From Sulfurisphaera ohwakuensis (GTDB lineage Archaea > Thermoproteota > Thermoprotei_A > Sulfolobales > Sulfolobaceae), in NCBI RefSeq assembly GCF_009729055.1, contig NZ_CP045484.1:2181834-2245833 (forward strand): a stretch of 64,000 nucleotides of DNA, read 5' to 3'. A model generated the notes under the pieces. The model searched no databases and was not told where the DNA came from. It worked only from the letters and a program-made list of their open reading frames with translations. Positions 22,466 through 29,439 of this stretch are shown here, piece by piece. Numbering within the stretch: position 1 is the stretch's first letter; every line of letters begins with the position of its first letter. The position numbers and the translations under genes were made by a program.

Positions 22466-23035
22466 ATGCTGATAGAAGGAAAGAATATAAAAGTTATTAA
22501 AGCGGGAGAAGAATATGCAGAGAAATTTTTTGAATATTTGCAGATTTTAAAGGATGACCCCGACAACTATACTATAATAAGATATGAGGACGTAAAGTTA
22601 GAAAACGTAAAGAAGATAAAATGGAATGACAATCCAATGTTCCTAGCAGTTGCGGAGGAGAAAGTTATTGGTTCGGTTCAGTTAATAAGGGGAAAATACT
22701 TTGGGTTAAACAAACAACCTCATGTTGCTGAAATTGCTTATTCTGTAGCTAAAGAATTTAGAGGTAAGGGATTGATTTACGCACTAATATATAAAGCTCT
22801 TAAAGAAATGCATGAAATTAAGATTATAACTGCCTGGGTAGATGAGAGGAATTTAAGATCTCAGAAAGTATTGGAGAAGTTAGGCGCTAAATTATTATGC
22901 AAAATAAATAACTTTATGTATTCTTTAAGGGAGGGAATTTATGTTAATATGCTGTTTTATTCAGGAAATGTGGAAGAAATAACGAAAAGAGCTAAAGAAG
23001 AGGCAAAGAGAAAAGGTGTTAGAGAATTTTTATGA
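22466..23035 (+). CDS. GNAT-family N-acetyltransferase
   Basis: 189 residues. The acetyl-CoA binding motif A is visible in VAEIAYSVAKEFRGKGLIYALIYKALKEM (RGKGL for the phosphate loop), followed by motif B AWVDERNLRSQKVLEKLGAKL, the usual N-x-R-S-x-x-x-x-E-K-L-G-F/A pattern. The substrate cannot be told. An extra basic helical tail (EEAKRKGVREFL) follows the fold. A strong inverted repeat 9 bases after the stop may be its terminator. Confidence 0.85.
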   Translation: MLIEGKNIKVIKAGEEYAEKFFEYLQILKDDPDNYTIIRYEDVKLENVKKIKWNDNPMFLAVAEEKVIGSVQLIRGKYFGLNKQPHVAEIAYSVAKEFRGKGLIYALIYKALKEMHEIKIITAWVDERNLRSQKVLEKLGAKLLCKINNFMYSLREGIYVNMLFYSGNVEEITKRAKEEAKRKGVREFL

Positions 23036-23042
23036 AATTATT

Positions 23043-23068
23043 TATATAAAAACTTGAGTTTTTATATA
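23043..23068 (+). terminator. Perfect AT-rich hairpin after the acetyltransferase gene
   Basis: TATATAAAAAC (23043-23053) and GTTTTTATATA (23058-23068) are perfect 11-bp inverted repeats around the loop TTGA. The T-run within the second arm and the location 8 bases past the stop suggest a transcript-end structure. A protein-binding site is an alternative. Confidence 0.4.
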
Positions 23069-23486
23069 TTTGAGGAATTTTGCCTTTCTCTTTTGACTTC
23101 ACAACTAAGTATTTTAATAGTGCTGTGGCAATGTTCAATGTGTAATTATTGTGAATACCTAAATAAAGTAAAAAGTTATAAAACGCATTTGCTTAGAATT
23201 AAATTCACTTAATTACTAAGAGTATGATAATATAAAATCAGTTTATTAAATATAACTGCAAATAATCTATTAATTTTCGATAATCAAGGATAAGAGAGAA
23301 CTTTTCTAGTAAAGAGTTCTTACATTGTATAATCTAGATGTAATCTCACTAAGTATTATTATGCAAGTTAGGTTATGTAATACTTGTATTTTATATGAAA
23401 ATTTTATTAATAAAGTAAATTACATTAATTACGCATTGGACGCTCTCAGATATGTTTACTGAAGCTGGGGTTTATGTGAAGAAAAA
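23069..23486. other. AT-rich non-coding stretch at the edge of the decayed island
   Basis: No intact gene, tRNA or guide RNA seen. A hairpin-forming repeat AGAACT (23297-23302) and AGTTCT (23315-23320) lies in it. Short stop-broken frames such as ALDALRYVY before a TGA (about 23433-23463) hint at degraded coding sequence. Confidence 0.4.
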
Positions 23487-23617
23487 ATGGGAAATGGAGG
23501 AGGTTTGCCTTAGCCCACTATAAGTATGATAACCCCGCAGTAAATGGTTTAGCAATCTTTGCCGGTTTCATACTCCTATTAATTGCATATTATATTACTT
23601 ATCCAGATTATTTCTAA
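23487..23617 (+). pseudogene. Frameshifted remnant of a small membrane protein
   Basis: ATG at 23487 opens MGNGGGLP and hits TAG at 23511. Stepping back one base at 23510, the next frame reads LAHYKYDNPAVNGLAIFAG and then one clean hydrophobic helix, ending YITYPDYF with TAA at 23615-23617. Joined, this makes a plausible about 43-residue single-helix membrane protein disrupted by one lost base. The rest of the island is also decayed. I do not recognise the family. A short working ORF with programmed frameshift is a remote alternative. Confidence 0.4.
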
Positions 23618-23728
23618 TGAAATATTAAACGAAAATAGAAGGATTTTTAGATGTATTTTCTTCTTACCTTATTGTGGTTTGTGATAAGTGGGAATTAGAG
23701 TTCATGTTTAGGAAGAGGGTAAATCACC

Positions 23729-23992
23729 TTGAGGAGTTATCAGAGTTTTTTAGCTAAGGAATTTCCTCATGAAGAGGTAGTAATGTTGATCTTTGATAAG
23801 CTGTATTTGCTTAGGCAGGACACTAAGAAATATGCTAGGGAGAAATTAAAGAATCAAACCGATAAGGATGGAAGGCCTTTATTCTCAGTAGAAGTAACTG
23901 GAGATATAAGAATAATTTATAGTTTTGACTCTAAAGATTGTACAGTTTTTATTTGGAAGATTGGGAAGGATAAGAAGGCTTACCGTTTCTAG
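23729..23992 (+). CDS. RelE/ParE-superfamily toxin-like protein
   Basis: 87 residues. The pattern KLYLLRQDTKKYAREKLKNQTDKDGRPLFSVEVTGDIRIIYSF (in pieces) and the terminal VFIWKIGKDKKAYR fit the RelE/ParE beta-sheet toxin fold, where GDIRIIY is the core strand and the basic C-terminus contributes to mRNA cleavage. The most likely start is ATG 23729, though it lies within a longer run of open frame. No complete antitoxin precedes it. A small ORF on the opposite strand shares its stop region, and a ribbon-helix-helix gene lies 260 bp downstream in opposite orientation. Confidence 0.6.
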   Translation: MRSYQSFLAKEFPHEEVVMLIFDKLYLLRQDTKKYAREKLKNQTDKDGRPLFSVEVTGDIRIIYSFDSKDCTVFIWKIGKDKKAYRF

Positions 23993-24090
23993 CCCTTAAC
24001 TTTCTTAAGCGTTAACTCCTTTAACTTCTCTAACTCCTCATCACTTTCAATTGTTACGTAATAATATTCCCCATCTTTTCCACTCTTCAT
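23989..24090 (-). CDS. Small ORF, possible truncated antitoxin-like protein
   Basis: Too short for standard calling. From ATG 24088-24090 it reads MKSGKDGEYYYVTIESDEE then LEKLKELTLKKVKG and a TAG at 23989-23991, 33 residues. The same frame stays open upstream to a TAA at 24169-24171 and looks coding (NNYHILFNACNKHIIMK), but contains no normal start before 24090. So it may be a longer gene that lost its start. Charged and helical at the C-terminus. It converges with and overlaps the toxin-like gene by two bases. Confidence 0.3.
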   Translation of the reverse strand: MKSGKDGEYYYVTIESDEELEKLKELTLKKVKG

Positions 24091-24250
24091 AATTATATGT
24101 TTGTTACAAGCATTAAAAAGGATATGGTAATTATTCTCATTGAATTTTGAAAAATTGGATTGAATATATTAAATATGCATATATGGGATCCGATAGGGAA
24201 AATGATGCGTGAAATAAATTCAGTTTAATTCGTAATTTACTGAGAAAATT

Positions 24251-24478
24251 CTATTTAACCTTCTTTTCTAACTCCTCAACCCTTCTCTTTAACTCCTGGA
24301 CCTCCTTAATCACCTCCTCCAAGCTCATTTTATTTCCTTCCTTTTCCTTCATGTAGCACTCAAAAGCATCTTTCAATACTTCATAAACGCTTACTTTCCT
24401 CTTCTCAGCTTCATCAACTATCTTCTTCCATAACTCGTCATCGGGGAAGTAAATCGATTTGTAACCGGGTCTAGGCAT
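24251..24478 (-). CDS. Ribbon-helix-helix (CopG-like) DNA-binding protein with coiled-coil tail
   Basis: 75 residues. Residues about 8-45 fit a ribbon-helix-helix fold: YKSIYFPDDELWKKIVDEA for the strand and first helix and KRKVSVYEVLKDAFECYMKE for the second. The tail LEEVIKEVQELKRRVEELEKKVK is a clear heptad coiled coil. Such proteins are common on crenarchaeal plasmids and viruses and as antitoxins. The promoter region just upstream (24500-24580) holds repeated GTAC motifs that could be its own operator. Confidence 0.7.
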   Translation of the reverse strand: MPRPGYKSIYFPDDELWKKIVDEAEKRKVSVYEVLKDAFECYMKEKEGNKMSLEEVIKEVQELKRRVEELEKKVK

Positions 24479-24499
24479 TTTTACCTCAATATACTTTTT

Positions 24500-24580
24500 T
24501 ATTGTACTTTAATATAAAAACTTTATTGTACCACAAAGTACCACAAAATTTAAATATCTGAAAGTACAATATGGTACATG
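24500..24580. promoter_or_regulatory. Cluster of GTAC motifs between RHH gene and guide RNA
   Basis: GTAC occurs at 24504, 24528, 24538, 24564 and 24574, most within (A/T)GTAC(C/A/T)A contexts, including the near-direct repeat AGTACCACAA/TGTACCACAA. The block lies between the divergent RHH gene and the guide RNA promoter (TATA TTTAAATAT at 24549-24557). Spaced palindromic sites are typical RHH operators. Inferred from arrangement only. Confidence 0.4.
24549..24557 (+). promoter_or_regulatory. TATA box for the guide RNA at 24580
   Basis: TTTAAATAT centred at 24553, preceded by a purine-rich BRE-like ACAAAA, is 27 bp from the GGCGGGGTCA that opens the guide RNA stem at 24580. This spacing suggests the RNA has its own promoter. 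Confidence 0.5.
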
Positions 24581-24652
24581 GCGGGGTCAAATAGTGATAA
24601 ATGGAGCGAGAACTGATCTAATAATGAACCAGTTACGAGCTGACCCTGCCTT
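24578..24652 (+). ncRNA. box C/D guide sRNA with long terminal stem
   Basis: Boxes: GTGATAA (C, 24594-24600, one mismatch), guide ATGGAGCGAGAA (24601-24612), CTGA (D', 24613-24616), ATAATGA (C', 24621-24627), guide ACCAGTTACGAG (24628-24639), CTGA (D, 24640-24643). Both guides are exactly 12 nt. The flanks GGCGGGGTCA (24580-24589) and TGACCCTGCC (24641-24650) pair over 10 positions with one G-U, giving an unusually long closing stem that uses part of the D box. It has a TATA box 27 bp upstream and a T-rich tail. It abuts the integrase remnant, so an element origin is possible. Confidence 0.65.
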
Positions 24653-25003
24653 ATACTTCTTTGTACTTTATGACAGCTTCCCCTACTCTTAAACCAGTCT
24701 CTGCTAAATTAAAAAGCGGGCTTTAGCTCTTAAGTCATCGATATTTTTGAAAAATCTTCTTTAGTGTATCTAATGATAAAGGAGGAGGCTTATAATTAGA
24801 CGTCCTTTTAGGCAATTTGAAGGAATCATATAATTCTTTTGCTACTCTGGGATTTTTCGGTTATTTCCTTAATAAATAGTTTGAGAGTCATTGCATAGTG
24901 CCTAGTTTAAATTCTCACTTTGTAGGTCCAACATATATTCCTTAATCCTTTCTGGAGTAGAGTTTACGTAAAATCCTAACGATAAGATAATTTTTAAATA
25001 CAC
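24651..25003 (-). pseudogene. Decayed tyrosine recombinase (integrase) fragment
   Basis: Four or more frame-shifted segments on the minus strand read like the N-terminal and early catalytic part of a Sulfolobales tyrosine integrase. In order: LSLGFYVNSTPERIKEYMLD (about 24985-24925), TRHYAMTLKLFIKEITEK (about 24906-24852), NPRVAKELYDSFKLPKRTSN and SLDTLKKIFQK (24860-24735), NIDDLRAKAR, and finally NLAETGLRVGEAVIKYKEV, ending at TAA 24651-24653. TGLRVGEA holds the first catalytic arginine of the R..H.R..Y set. The later H-R and Y boxes were not found, so the gene is truncated as well as frameshifted. It lies about 410 bp from tRNA-Asn, a typical integration target. Confidence 0.65.
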
Positions 25004-25413
25004 CAGCTTAAATAATGAATACTGTTACTATAAAAACTATAGAACTTATCCTATTTACTAAAATTAGATATAAGTATTAGAAAATTATTTGTAAGAAAAA
25101 TCTTGCGCAACTATTTTCCAATAAATGCTATTCGTGAACTTCAGCTAACTCTATGCAACCCTTTTTAACCATGTGAAATTAATTTAATATTTCCTGTTTT
25201 TCCTAATAAAAATATATTTAATTATACTCTATATCATAAAATATATGTGGTTTTATTTGAATGATACTGGTTTTTGTTCAATTTTGATTAATGTTATTAT
25301 TTATCTCAGAAAAAAGAGATTCCCATACTGAAGTAGTGTGTATTATATTATTGCATATTTACCCTTTGCTGTTGTGTTAACGTAATGTTATATAAAAGGA
25401 GAAGAACGTAAAA
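25004..25413. other. Non-coding stretch between integrase remnant and tRNA-Asn
   Basis: About 410 AT-rich bases. I found no gene, no guide-RNA boxes and no copy of the tRNA-Asn 3' end that would mark an attachment site. Confidence 0.45.
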
Positions 25414-25489
25414 TGGCGCCGCGGGCAGGACTCGAACCTGCGACCACCGGGTTAACAGCCCGGCGCTCTGCCAGCTGAGCTACCGCGGC
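25414..25489 (-). tRNA. tRNA-Asn (GTT)
   Basis: On the minus strand the acceptor stem GCCGCGG pairs with CCGCGGC, followed by discriminator G and an encoded CCA (25414-25416). D arm AGCTCAGCTGGCAGAGC, anticodon stem CCGGG/CCCGG with loop CTGTTAA giving anticodon GTT, and T arm GCAGGTTCGAGTCCTGC are all standard. No intron. The downstream flank (lower coordinates) leads into the decayed island with an integrase remnant. Confidence 0.97.
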
Positions 25490-25677
25490 ACATATATATA
25501 AATCATTTTATCTTTTATGATTTTCGTTTGTTAATGAGAGTAGATTCAGTTTAGTATTTAGGTACTTCTTGTTTGTTATATTTTATTCTCCTTCTGATAA
25601 TTTTTACTCTTTTCATGAAACTACAATGGGCTCTTTTCATTTAAGTATAAAGAGGGAAGATAGCTACTGAGGGTAGT

Positions 25678-26286
25678 TTAATTAATTAATACTATAACAT
25701 ATTGTATTTCAAAGAACTTTGTATCCCAAATAGGGAGTAAAATAAGTGTACCAGATTTAACGTTTCCTACATGTGCTGTCACGTTATATAATATAAACCC
25801 ATTTAATGATTGGTTAAGTTGAGTTACGCTAAAGTTATATAAATAACCACTTATCTGGTCTGTATAAATTGAATCGTTATATAGTTTATAATATGATATG
25901 TTAAAATAGAGTTTAAATGATATAGTAGAGTTAGGTGATGCAACTATGAAATTTGGTTGGATAAAGAATACGTTTTTTTCTTGTGATAATGGTGATATAA
26001 ATTCTTGTGCTTGCGTACTACCGTAAGAAATATTATATCGAGTTATTGTACCATTCAATCCAGCTAACATTGCACTTATAGACTTAGAATAACTAACATT
26101 GCTTAATACATATACAGGTGGTATTTTATTATTTTCAGTTTCTCCATTATTCTTTTGTACTATGATTCTATTGGGAGAAGAGGTTCCGTAATAACCATAG
26201 TAATATGAGGTAGCATAAAGCACGATAAATGCTATCACTAGAGAAAATAGTACGCCGGCTATAGCGGCTACTAATAATTTATTCAT
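25678..26286 (-). CDS. Exported or membrane-anchored protein of unknown function, 202 aa
   Basis: I do not recognise it. Residues about 4-27 are one strong transmembrane helix (LLVAAIAGVLFSLVIAFIVLY), then a tyrosine/serine-rich linker YYYGYYGTSS and a beta-rich extracellular domain with several N-glycosylation sequons (NVS, NGT, NIS, NST, NDS). It ends without a second anchor. The gene diverges from a wHTH protein with two membrane helices at 26372; the pair may be functionally linked, with about 85 bp of shared promoter region. Confidence 0.7.
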   Translation of the reverse strand: MNKLLVAAIAGVLFSLVIAFIVLYATSYYYGYYGTSSPNRIIVQKNNGETENNKIPPVYVLSNVSYSKSISAMLAGLNGTITRYNISYGSTQAQEFISPLSQEKNVFFIQPNFIVASPNSTISFKLYFNISYYKLYNDSIYTDQISGYLYNFSVTQLNQSLNGFILYNVTAHVGNVKSGTLILLPIWDTKFFEIQYVIVLIN

Positions 26287-26339
26287 ATGTTAGTTTTATG
26301 TTTGAAATACTTTAAATAACTATTCCAATCATCAAGGAA

Positions 26340-26350
26340 AATTTTATTTT
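26340..26350 (+). promoter_or_regulatory. TATA-like box of the membrane wHTH gene
   Basis: The TTTTATTTTA stretch centred near 26345 is about 27 bp from the ATG at 26372, consistent with a leaderless transcript. Confidence 0.4.
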
Positions 26351-26371
26351 AGGATAATATGACATAAATAT

Positions 26372-26797
26372 ATGGAATTAGAGTTATCACCGCCAACTAA
26401 AAGAGTTTATTATTATTTGTTAAAGAAGAAGGAGGCTACTTTGAGGCAAATCCAAGAAGATCTAGGTTTTGCTTCAGTAAGTGCAGTTAGATATCACATA
26501 AAGAAGCTCTTAGAATACGGTTTAGTTAAAGAGACATTAGATGGGAAATACACTATTAATAAAATAATCTTAGACGATGATTATATAGTAATTTTCAATA
26601 ATATTTTACCCAAAAGTATATTCTTTGCCTCATTCTTCTTAACCTCTACTATTCTTCTTATTCTTCTTATGTTTTCTCACCCCTTCGCTATGGAAATATT
26701 TGCTTCTCTAATTAGTTTTATGGCTAGTGGTGTATTTCTTTTAGATGCTATTAAGAGATATCTTAGATTCGAAAGGACCATAAAGAGTGGGGAATAA
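26372..26797 (+). CDS. Winged-helix DNA-binding protein with two transmembrane helices
   Basis: 141 residues. Residues about 5-65 form an ArsR/LexA-like winged helix: TKRVYYYLLKKKEATLRQI, SVSAVRYHIKKLLEYGLVKE and the wing ETLDGKYTINK. Residues about 82-103 and 108-128 are two hydrophobic helices, then a basic tail. Membrane-bound one-component regulators of this type occur in Sulfolobales, where they may sense envelope or signal changes. The divergent neighbour is an exported protein at 25678. The gene at 26828 follows after 30 bases and may be in the same unit. Confidence 0.78.
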   Translation: MELELSPPTKRVYYYLLKKKEATLRQIQEDLGFASVSAVRYHIKKLLEYGLVKETLDGKYTINKIILDDDYIVIFNNILPKSIFFASFFLTSTILLILLMFSHPFAMEIFASLISFMASGVFLLDAIKRYLRFERTIKSGE

Positions 26798-26827
26798 TTT
26801 TATTAATTTTAAAAATAATTAAATATT

Positions 26828-27196
26828 ATGTCTCAGCAATTTAATCCAATCGAAGTAGCAAAACTTCCCTATACAAAAAGAAATGAAATATTAAATTCAA
26901 CTTTACAATTTTTGCTCTCATTAGATGAAAATACTATAGTCAAAACGCTGACAGATGTTCTTACTGTTTTAGCTTCAAAAGCTACTGATGAAGAGTATAA
27001 AAATTGGTGTGATAGCATGTTAAGGTTAGTTTCTATGTATGATGATAAGGTAATTAAGGCTATAGTAACACTAAGAATGAAAGCTGTAAGTAATTTACCA
27101 AAGAATTTAGCTGAGAGAGATAGTAAAATATTGAATGAGGTATTAAGTAATTTAGATCCTTCAGTTAAAGAAAAAATAATTAGAAATATTAAATAA
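26828..27196 (+). CDS. Hypothetical all-helical protein, 122 aa
   Basis: Not recognised. It is soluble, charged and predicted all-helical (LPYTKRNEILNSTLQFLLSL, SKILNEVLSNLDPSVKEKII), with leucine-rich periodicity like HEAT-type or bundle proteins. It starts 30 bases after the wHTH membrane gene. Its stop codon is directly followed by the D box of a guide RNA on the other strand. Confidence 0.7.
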   Translation: MSQQFNPIEVAKLPYTKRNEILNSTLQFLLSLDENTIVKTLTDVLTVLASKATDEEYKNWCDSMLRLVSMYDDKVIKAIVTLRMKAVSNLPKNLAERDSKILNEVLSNLDPSVKEKIIRNIK

Positions 27197-27247
27197 TCAG
27201 CCGGGGATATTCTACTCATCCATCATTACATCGACCTTCATCATAAT
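27194..27247 (-). ncRNA. box C/D guide sRNA at a convergent gene junction
   Basis: Minus strand: C box ATGATGA (27238-27244) containing the TGA stop (27241-27243) of the aldolase gene, an 11-12-nt guide AGGTCGATGTA(A), a weak D'/C' pair (ATGA then TGGATGA, about 27216-27226), a longer D-side segment ending ATATCCCCGG, and D box CTGA (27197-27200). The complement of the last guide, CCGGGGATAT, closely resembles the conserved CCGGGGATAA of the 23S rRNA peptidyl-transferase region, a believable target. The weak D'/C' lowers confidence. Confidence 0.65.
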
Positions 27248-28098
27248 CCTAATTCTTTTAGTATACCGTATATTAAAGAATTTCCATCAACGCTTTCTTG
27301 CAAAGGACTTCTAACTTTGCCGACATATATACCTCTATATTTTAGTCCATTTTTTAGTGTTGAGGGATAGTCTCCAATCAATATAGCTTTATTAATTTTT
27401 TCAATCATTTTTTGTATTTTTAAGGCCTCGGTTAAATTTCCATTCTTAAGAAGCTCGTATTCTTTAACGACTAACTCTGGTGCTATATTAGCTACTGCTG
27501 ACACTAAACCGTCTCCACCAGCTAAATAGGATTCTAAAAATAATTCATCATTTCCGATAAGCAAGCTAAATTCTTTGTTTATCTCTTTTAAAGAAATAAG
27601 ATTCTTAAAACTTACTAAATCATTTGTAGTATATTTCATCCCTTGTATTATTCCTTCTTCTACTAATTTTTCTATTGTATTTTCGGCTATCTGATAAGAA
27701 TTTTGAGGATAATAATACATGTTTAATGGAATTCCTAGCCTAGATAGATCCTCGAAATACTTTACTATTCCTTTTTCTGATGGCTTATGATATAATGGTG
27801 GTAAGCTTGCTAGTTCTTCAAAGCCTAAATCTACTACAATCTTAGCTAATTTTAGTGCGTTATAAGTTGAGTTTTCAGTCACGTTAACTATTCCGTTCTT
27901 TGTAATATCTGCTAACTTCTTTAGAAATGCTGCTTTTTCCTCAAATGACAACATGTTAAACTCTCCTGTACTACCTAGAACAAAGAAATGTTCTATTCCA
28001 TTTCGTTTCAAGAATTGTATGTATGTTTCTAGTGAATCTAGGTCTAGCTCTTCATTCTCTTTAAAAGGTGTGACTATGGCTGGAATAACTCCTTTCAT
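27241..28098 (-). CDS. DapA/N-acetylneuraminate lyase-superfamily aldolase
   Basis: 285 residues, a TIM-barrel class I aldolase. Seen: VIPAIVTPFKENEELD at the N-terminus, the substrate-carboxylate loop GSTGEFNMLS (family GTTGE), the tyrosine region MYYYPQNSYQ, and the Schiff-base lysine in IQGMKYTTND. Members include DHDPS, NAL and 2-keto-3-deoxy-sugar-acid aldolases. Sulfolobales make lysine through the LysW route, so a DHDPS role is unlikely; a keto-acid aldolase is favoured but the substrate is unknown. Divergent from the DtxR-type gene. The stop codon sits within a C/D guide RNA. Confidence 0.85.
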   Translation of the reverse strand: MKGVIPAIVTPFKENEELDLDSLETYIQFLKRNGIEHFFVLGSTGEFNMLSFEEKAAFLKKLADITKNGIVNVTENSTYNALKLAKIVVDLGFEELASLPPLYHKPSEKGIVKYFEDLSRLGIPLNMYYYPQNSYQIAENTIEKLVEEGIIQGMKYTTNDLVSFKNLISLKEINKEFSLLIGNDELFLESYLAGGDGLVSAVANIAPELVVKEYELLKNGNLTEALKIQKMIEKINKAILIGDYPSTLKNGLKYRGIYVGKVRSPLQESVDGNSLIYGILKELGL

Positions 28099-28110
28099 TT
28101 GGTCACCTAG

Positions 28111-28118
28111 TTTTATAT
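28111..28118 (+). promoter_or_regulatory. TATA box of the DtxR-type gene
   Basis: TTTTATAT centred near 28115 is 28 bp before the GTG at 28143. This supports 28143 as a leaderless start over the in-frame GTG at 28125, which would be only 10 bp from the TATA box. Confidence 0.5.
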
Positions 28119-28142
28119 AGTTTTGTGGGAAATATTCTTATT

Positions 28143-28538
28143 GTGAAACTTTCAAGACGTGAGCTCTCATATTTATTATCAGTAAAGAAATATAATGATG
28201 AGGGGAAGCCAGCAAAATTATCGTGGATTTCAAAAGATCTAAATGTAAGTGTAGCTAGTGCTTATGAAGAGATTTCACATTTAGAGAGTAAAGGATTTCT
28301 AAAAAAATCTGATAAAGGTATATTCATAACTGATGAGGGGAAAAAAGCAATAGATTCCCTGCTGAGAGCTCATAGAGTTATCGAGACATTCTTAGTTAAA
28401 ATTGGTTTATCTCCAGATCAAGCATGTAATTATACTAAGCAGTTTGATTACTCTGTACCGGACGAAGTTATAGAAAGAATTTATGAGTATCTTGGTAAGC
28501 CAGAAAAATGTCCACACGGTGAAAATATTCCCTATTAA
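28143..28538 (+). CDS. DtxR/MntR-family metal-dependent regulator
   Basis: About 131 residues from GTG 28143 (VKLSRRELSYLLSVKK). The winged helix (about 3-60) includes AKLSWISKDLNVSVASAYEEISHLESKGFL and the wing SDKGIFITDEGKKA. The metal-binding dimerisation helices carry the family residues: RAHRVIETFLVKIGL and the C-terminal CPHGENIPY. No SH3-like C-terminal domain, as in MntR and short archaeal forms. It may regulate the transporter gene 55 bp downstream; GTTAATTTTGATTAAAC (28541-28557) between them is an imperfect palindrome. Confidence 0.85.
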   Translation: MKLSRRELSYLLSVKKYNDEGKPAKLSWISKDLNVSVASAYEEISHLESKGFLKKSDKGIFITDEGKKAIDSLLRAHRVIETFLVKIGLSPDQACNYTKQFDYSVPDEVIERIYEYLGKPEKCPHGENIPY

Positions 28539-28540
28539 CA

Positions 28541-28557
28541 AGTTAATTTTGATTAAA
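28541..28557 (+). promoter_or_regulatory. Imperfect palindrome before the TauE/SafE gene
   Basis: GTTAATTTTGATTAAAC has near-symmetric arms (GTTAAT / ATTAAAC) and lies just upstream of the transporter promoter. It is a possible binding site for the adjacent DtxR-type regulator. Confidence 0.25.
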
Positions 28558-28593
28558 CAAAACTTTTTAAACTAAAAATAAAAAATATAACTC

Positions 28594-29439
28594 ATGCTTG
28601 AGTTAACGGTTTTACAATACGTTTTGTCAATTATTGCTGGCTTTTTAGTTGGTTTCAGTCTAGGACTAATAGGTGGAGGAGGATCAATTTTAGCTATACC
28701 GCTTTTATTATATTTCGTTGGTTTAGCTTACCTACCTGGTGTTAGTAAAAACTATATTGATCATTTAGTGATAGGAACTACTGCTCTAGCTGTTGGTTTA
28801 AACGCATACATAAATGCTTTCATCCATTGGAAAAAAGGAAATGTTAGAATCTTAGAGGGTATTTTTTTCACTTTGCCAGGAATTTTAGGAACTTACGTCG
28901 GTGCCAGAGTTGGGTTAATAGTTCATGGGGGACTTTTACTATTTTTGTTCGGAATTCTAATGATAGTAATAGCTGTTATGGTTTTTAGAGGAAAAGATAG
29001 ACCAGCTATTTCTAAAACTTATCCTAATGGAGAACCTACTAAAGGGCTTTTACAAAGAGTAAAATTGCAGAGAATTATTCCTATAGGATTCTTAGTTGGT
29101 TTCGCGTCTGGCTTTTTCGGTATAGGTGGAGGATTTTTAATTGTCCCTGGTTTACTATTTAGTACTGGAATATGTATGATAAAAGCTGTAGGGACTTCTT
29201 TAATTTCAGTAGGAACTTTTGGCGTTACTGGTGCTTTAACTTATGCAATAGCTGGTGAAATTGATCCAGTAATTAGCATCTTATATTTACTTGGCGGTAT
29301 TGCCGGTGGATATATTGGTGCTAAGATAGCATCTAGCATGCCTAGAGGAATGTTGAGAAAAGTTTTTGCAATAATAATAATAGCTGTAGCCATCTATATA
29401 ATGTATCAGAATTACTATGCGATTGTATCAATAATTTAG
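28594..29439 (+). CDS. TauE/SafE (TSUP) family anion exporter
   Basis: 281 residues with about eight transmembrane helices in two similar halves. Each half carries the family glycine motif: GFSLGLIGGGGSILAIPLLL (about residues 21-40) and GFASGFFGIGGGFLIVPGLL (about 169-188). TSUP members move sulfite, sulfoacetate, taurine-derived or other organosulfur anions. It follows a DtxR-family regulator, an unusual partner for a sulfur exporter. The 3' end overlaps the convergent 98-residue ORF by 12 bases. Confidence 0.9.
   Translation: MLELTVLQYVLSIIAGFLVGFSLGLIGGGGSILAIPLLLYFVGLAYLPGVSKNYIDHLVIGTTALAVGLNAYINAFIHWKKGNVRILEGIFFTLPGILGTYVGARVGLIVHGGLLLFLFGILMIVIAVMVFRGKDRPAISKTYPNGEPTKGLLQRVKLQRIIPIGFLVGFASGFFGIGGGFLIVPGLLFSTGICMIKAVGTSLISVGTFGVTGALTYAIAGEIDPVISILYLLGGIAGGYIGAKIASSMPRGMLRKVFAIIIIAVAIYIMYQNYYAIVSII

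Noticed and set aside
23036-25413. Direct repeat of the tRNA-Asn 3' end marking an attachment site
   Set aside because: Searched by eye for the T-arm and acceptor sequence; no copy was found in the island.
27241-28098. Dihydrodipicolinate synthase for lysine synthesis
   Set aside because: The superfamily fits, but Sulfolobales use the LysW/alpha-aminoadipate route, so lysine synthesis is unlikely; left as an aldolase of unknown substrate.
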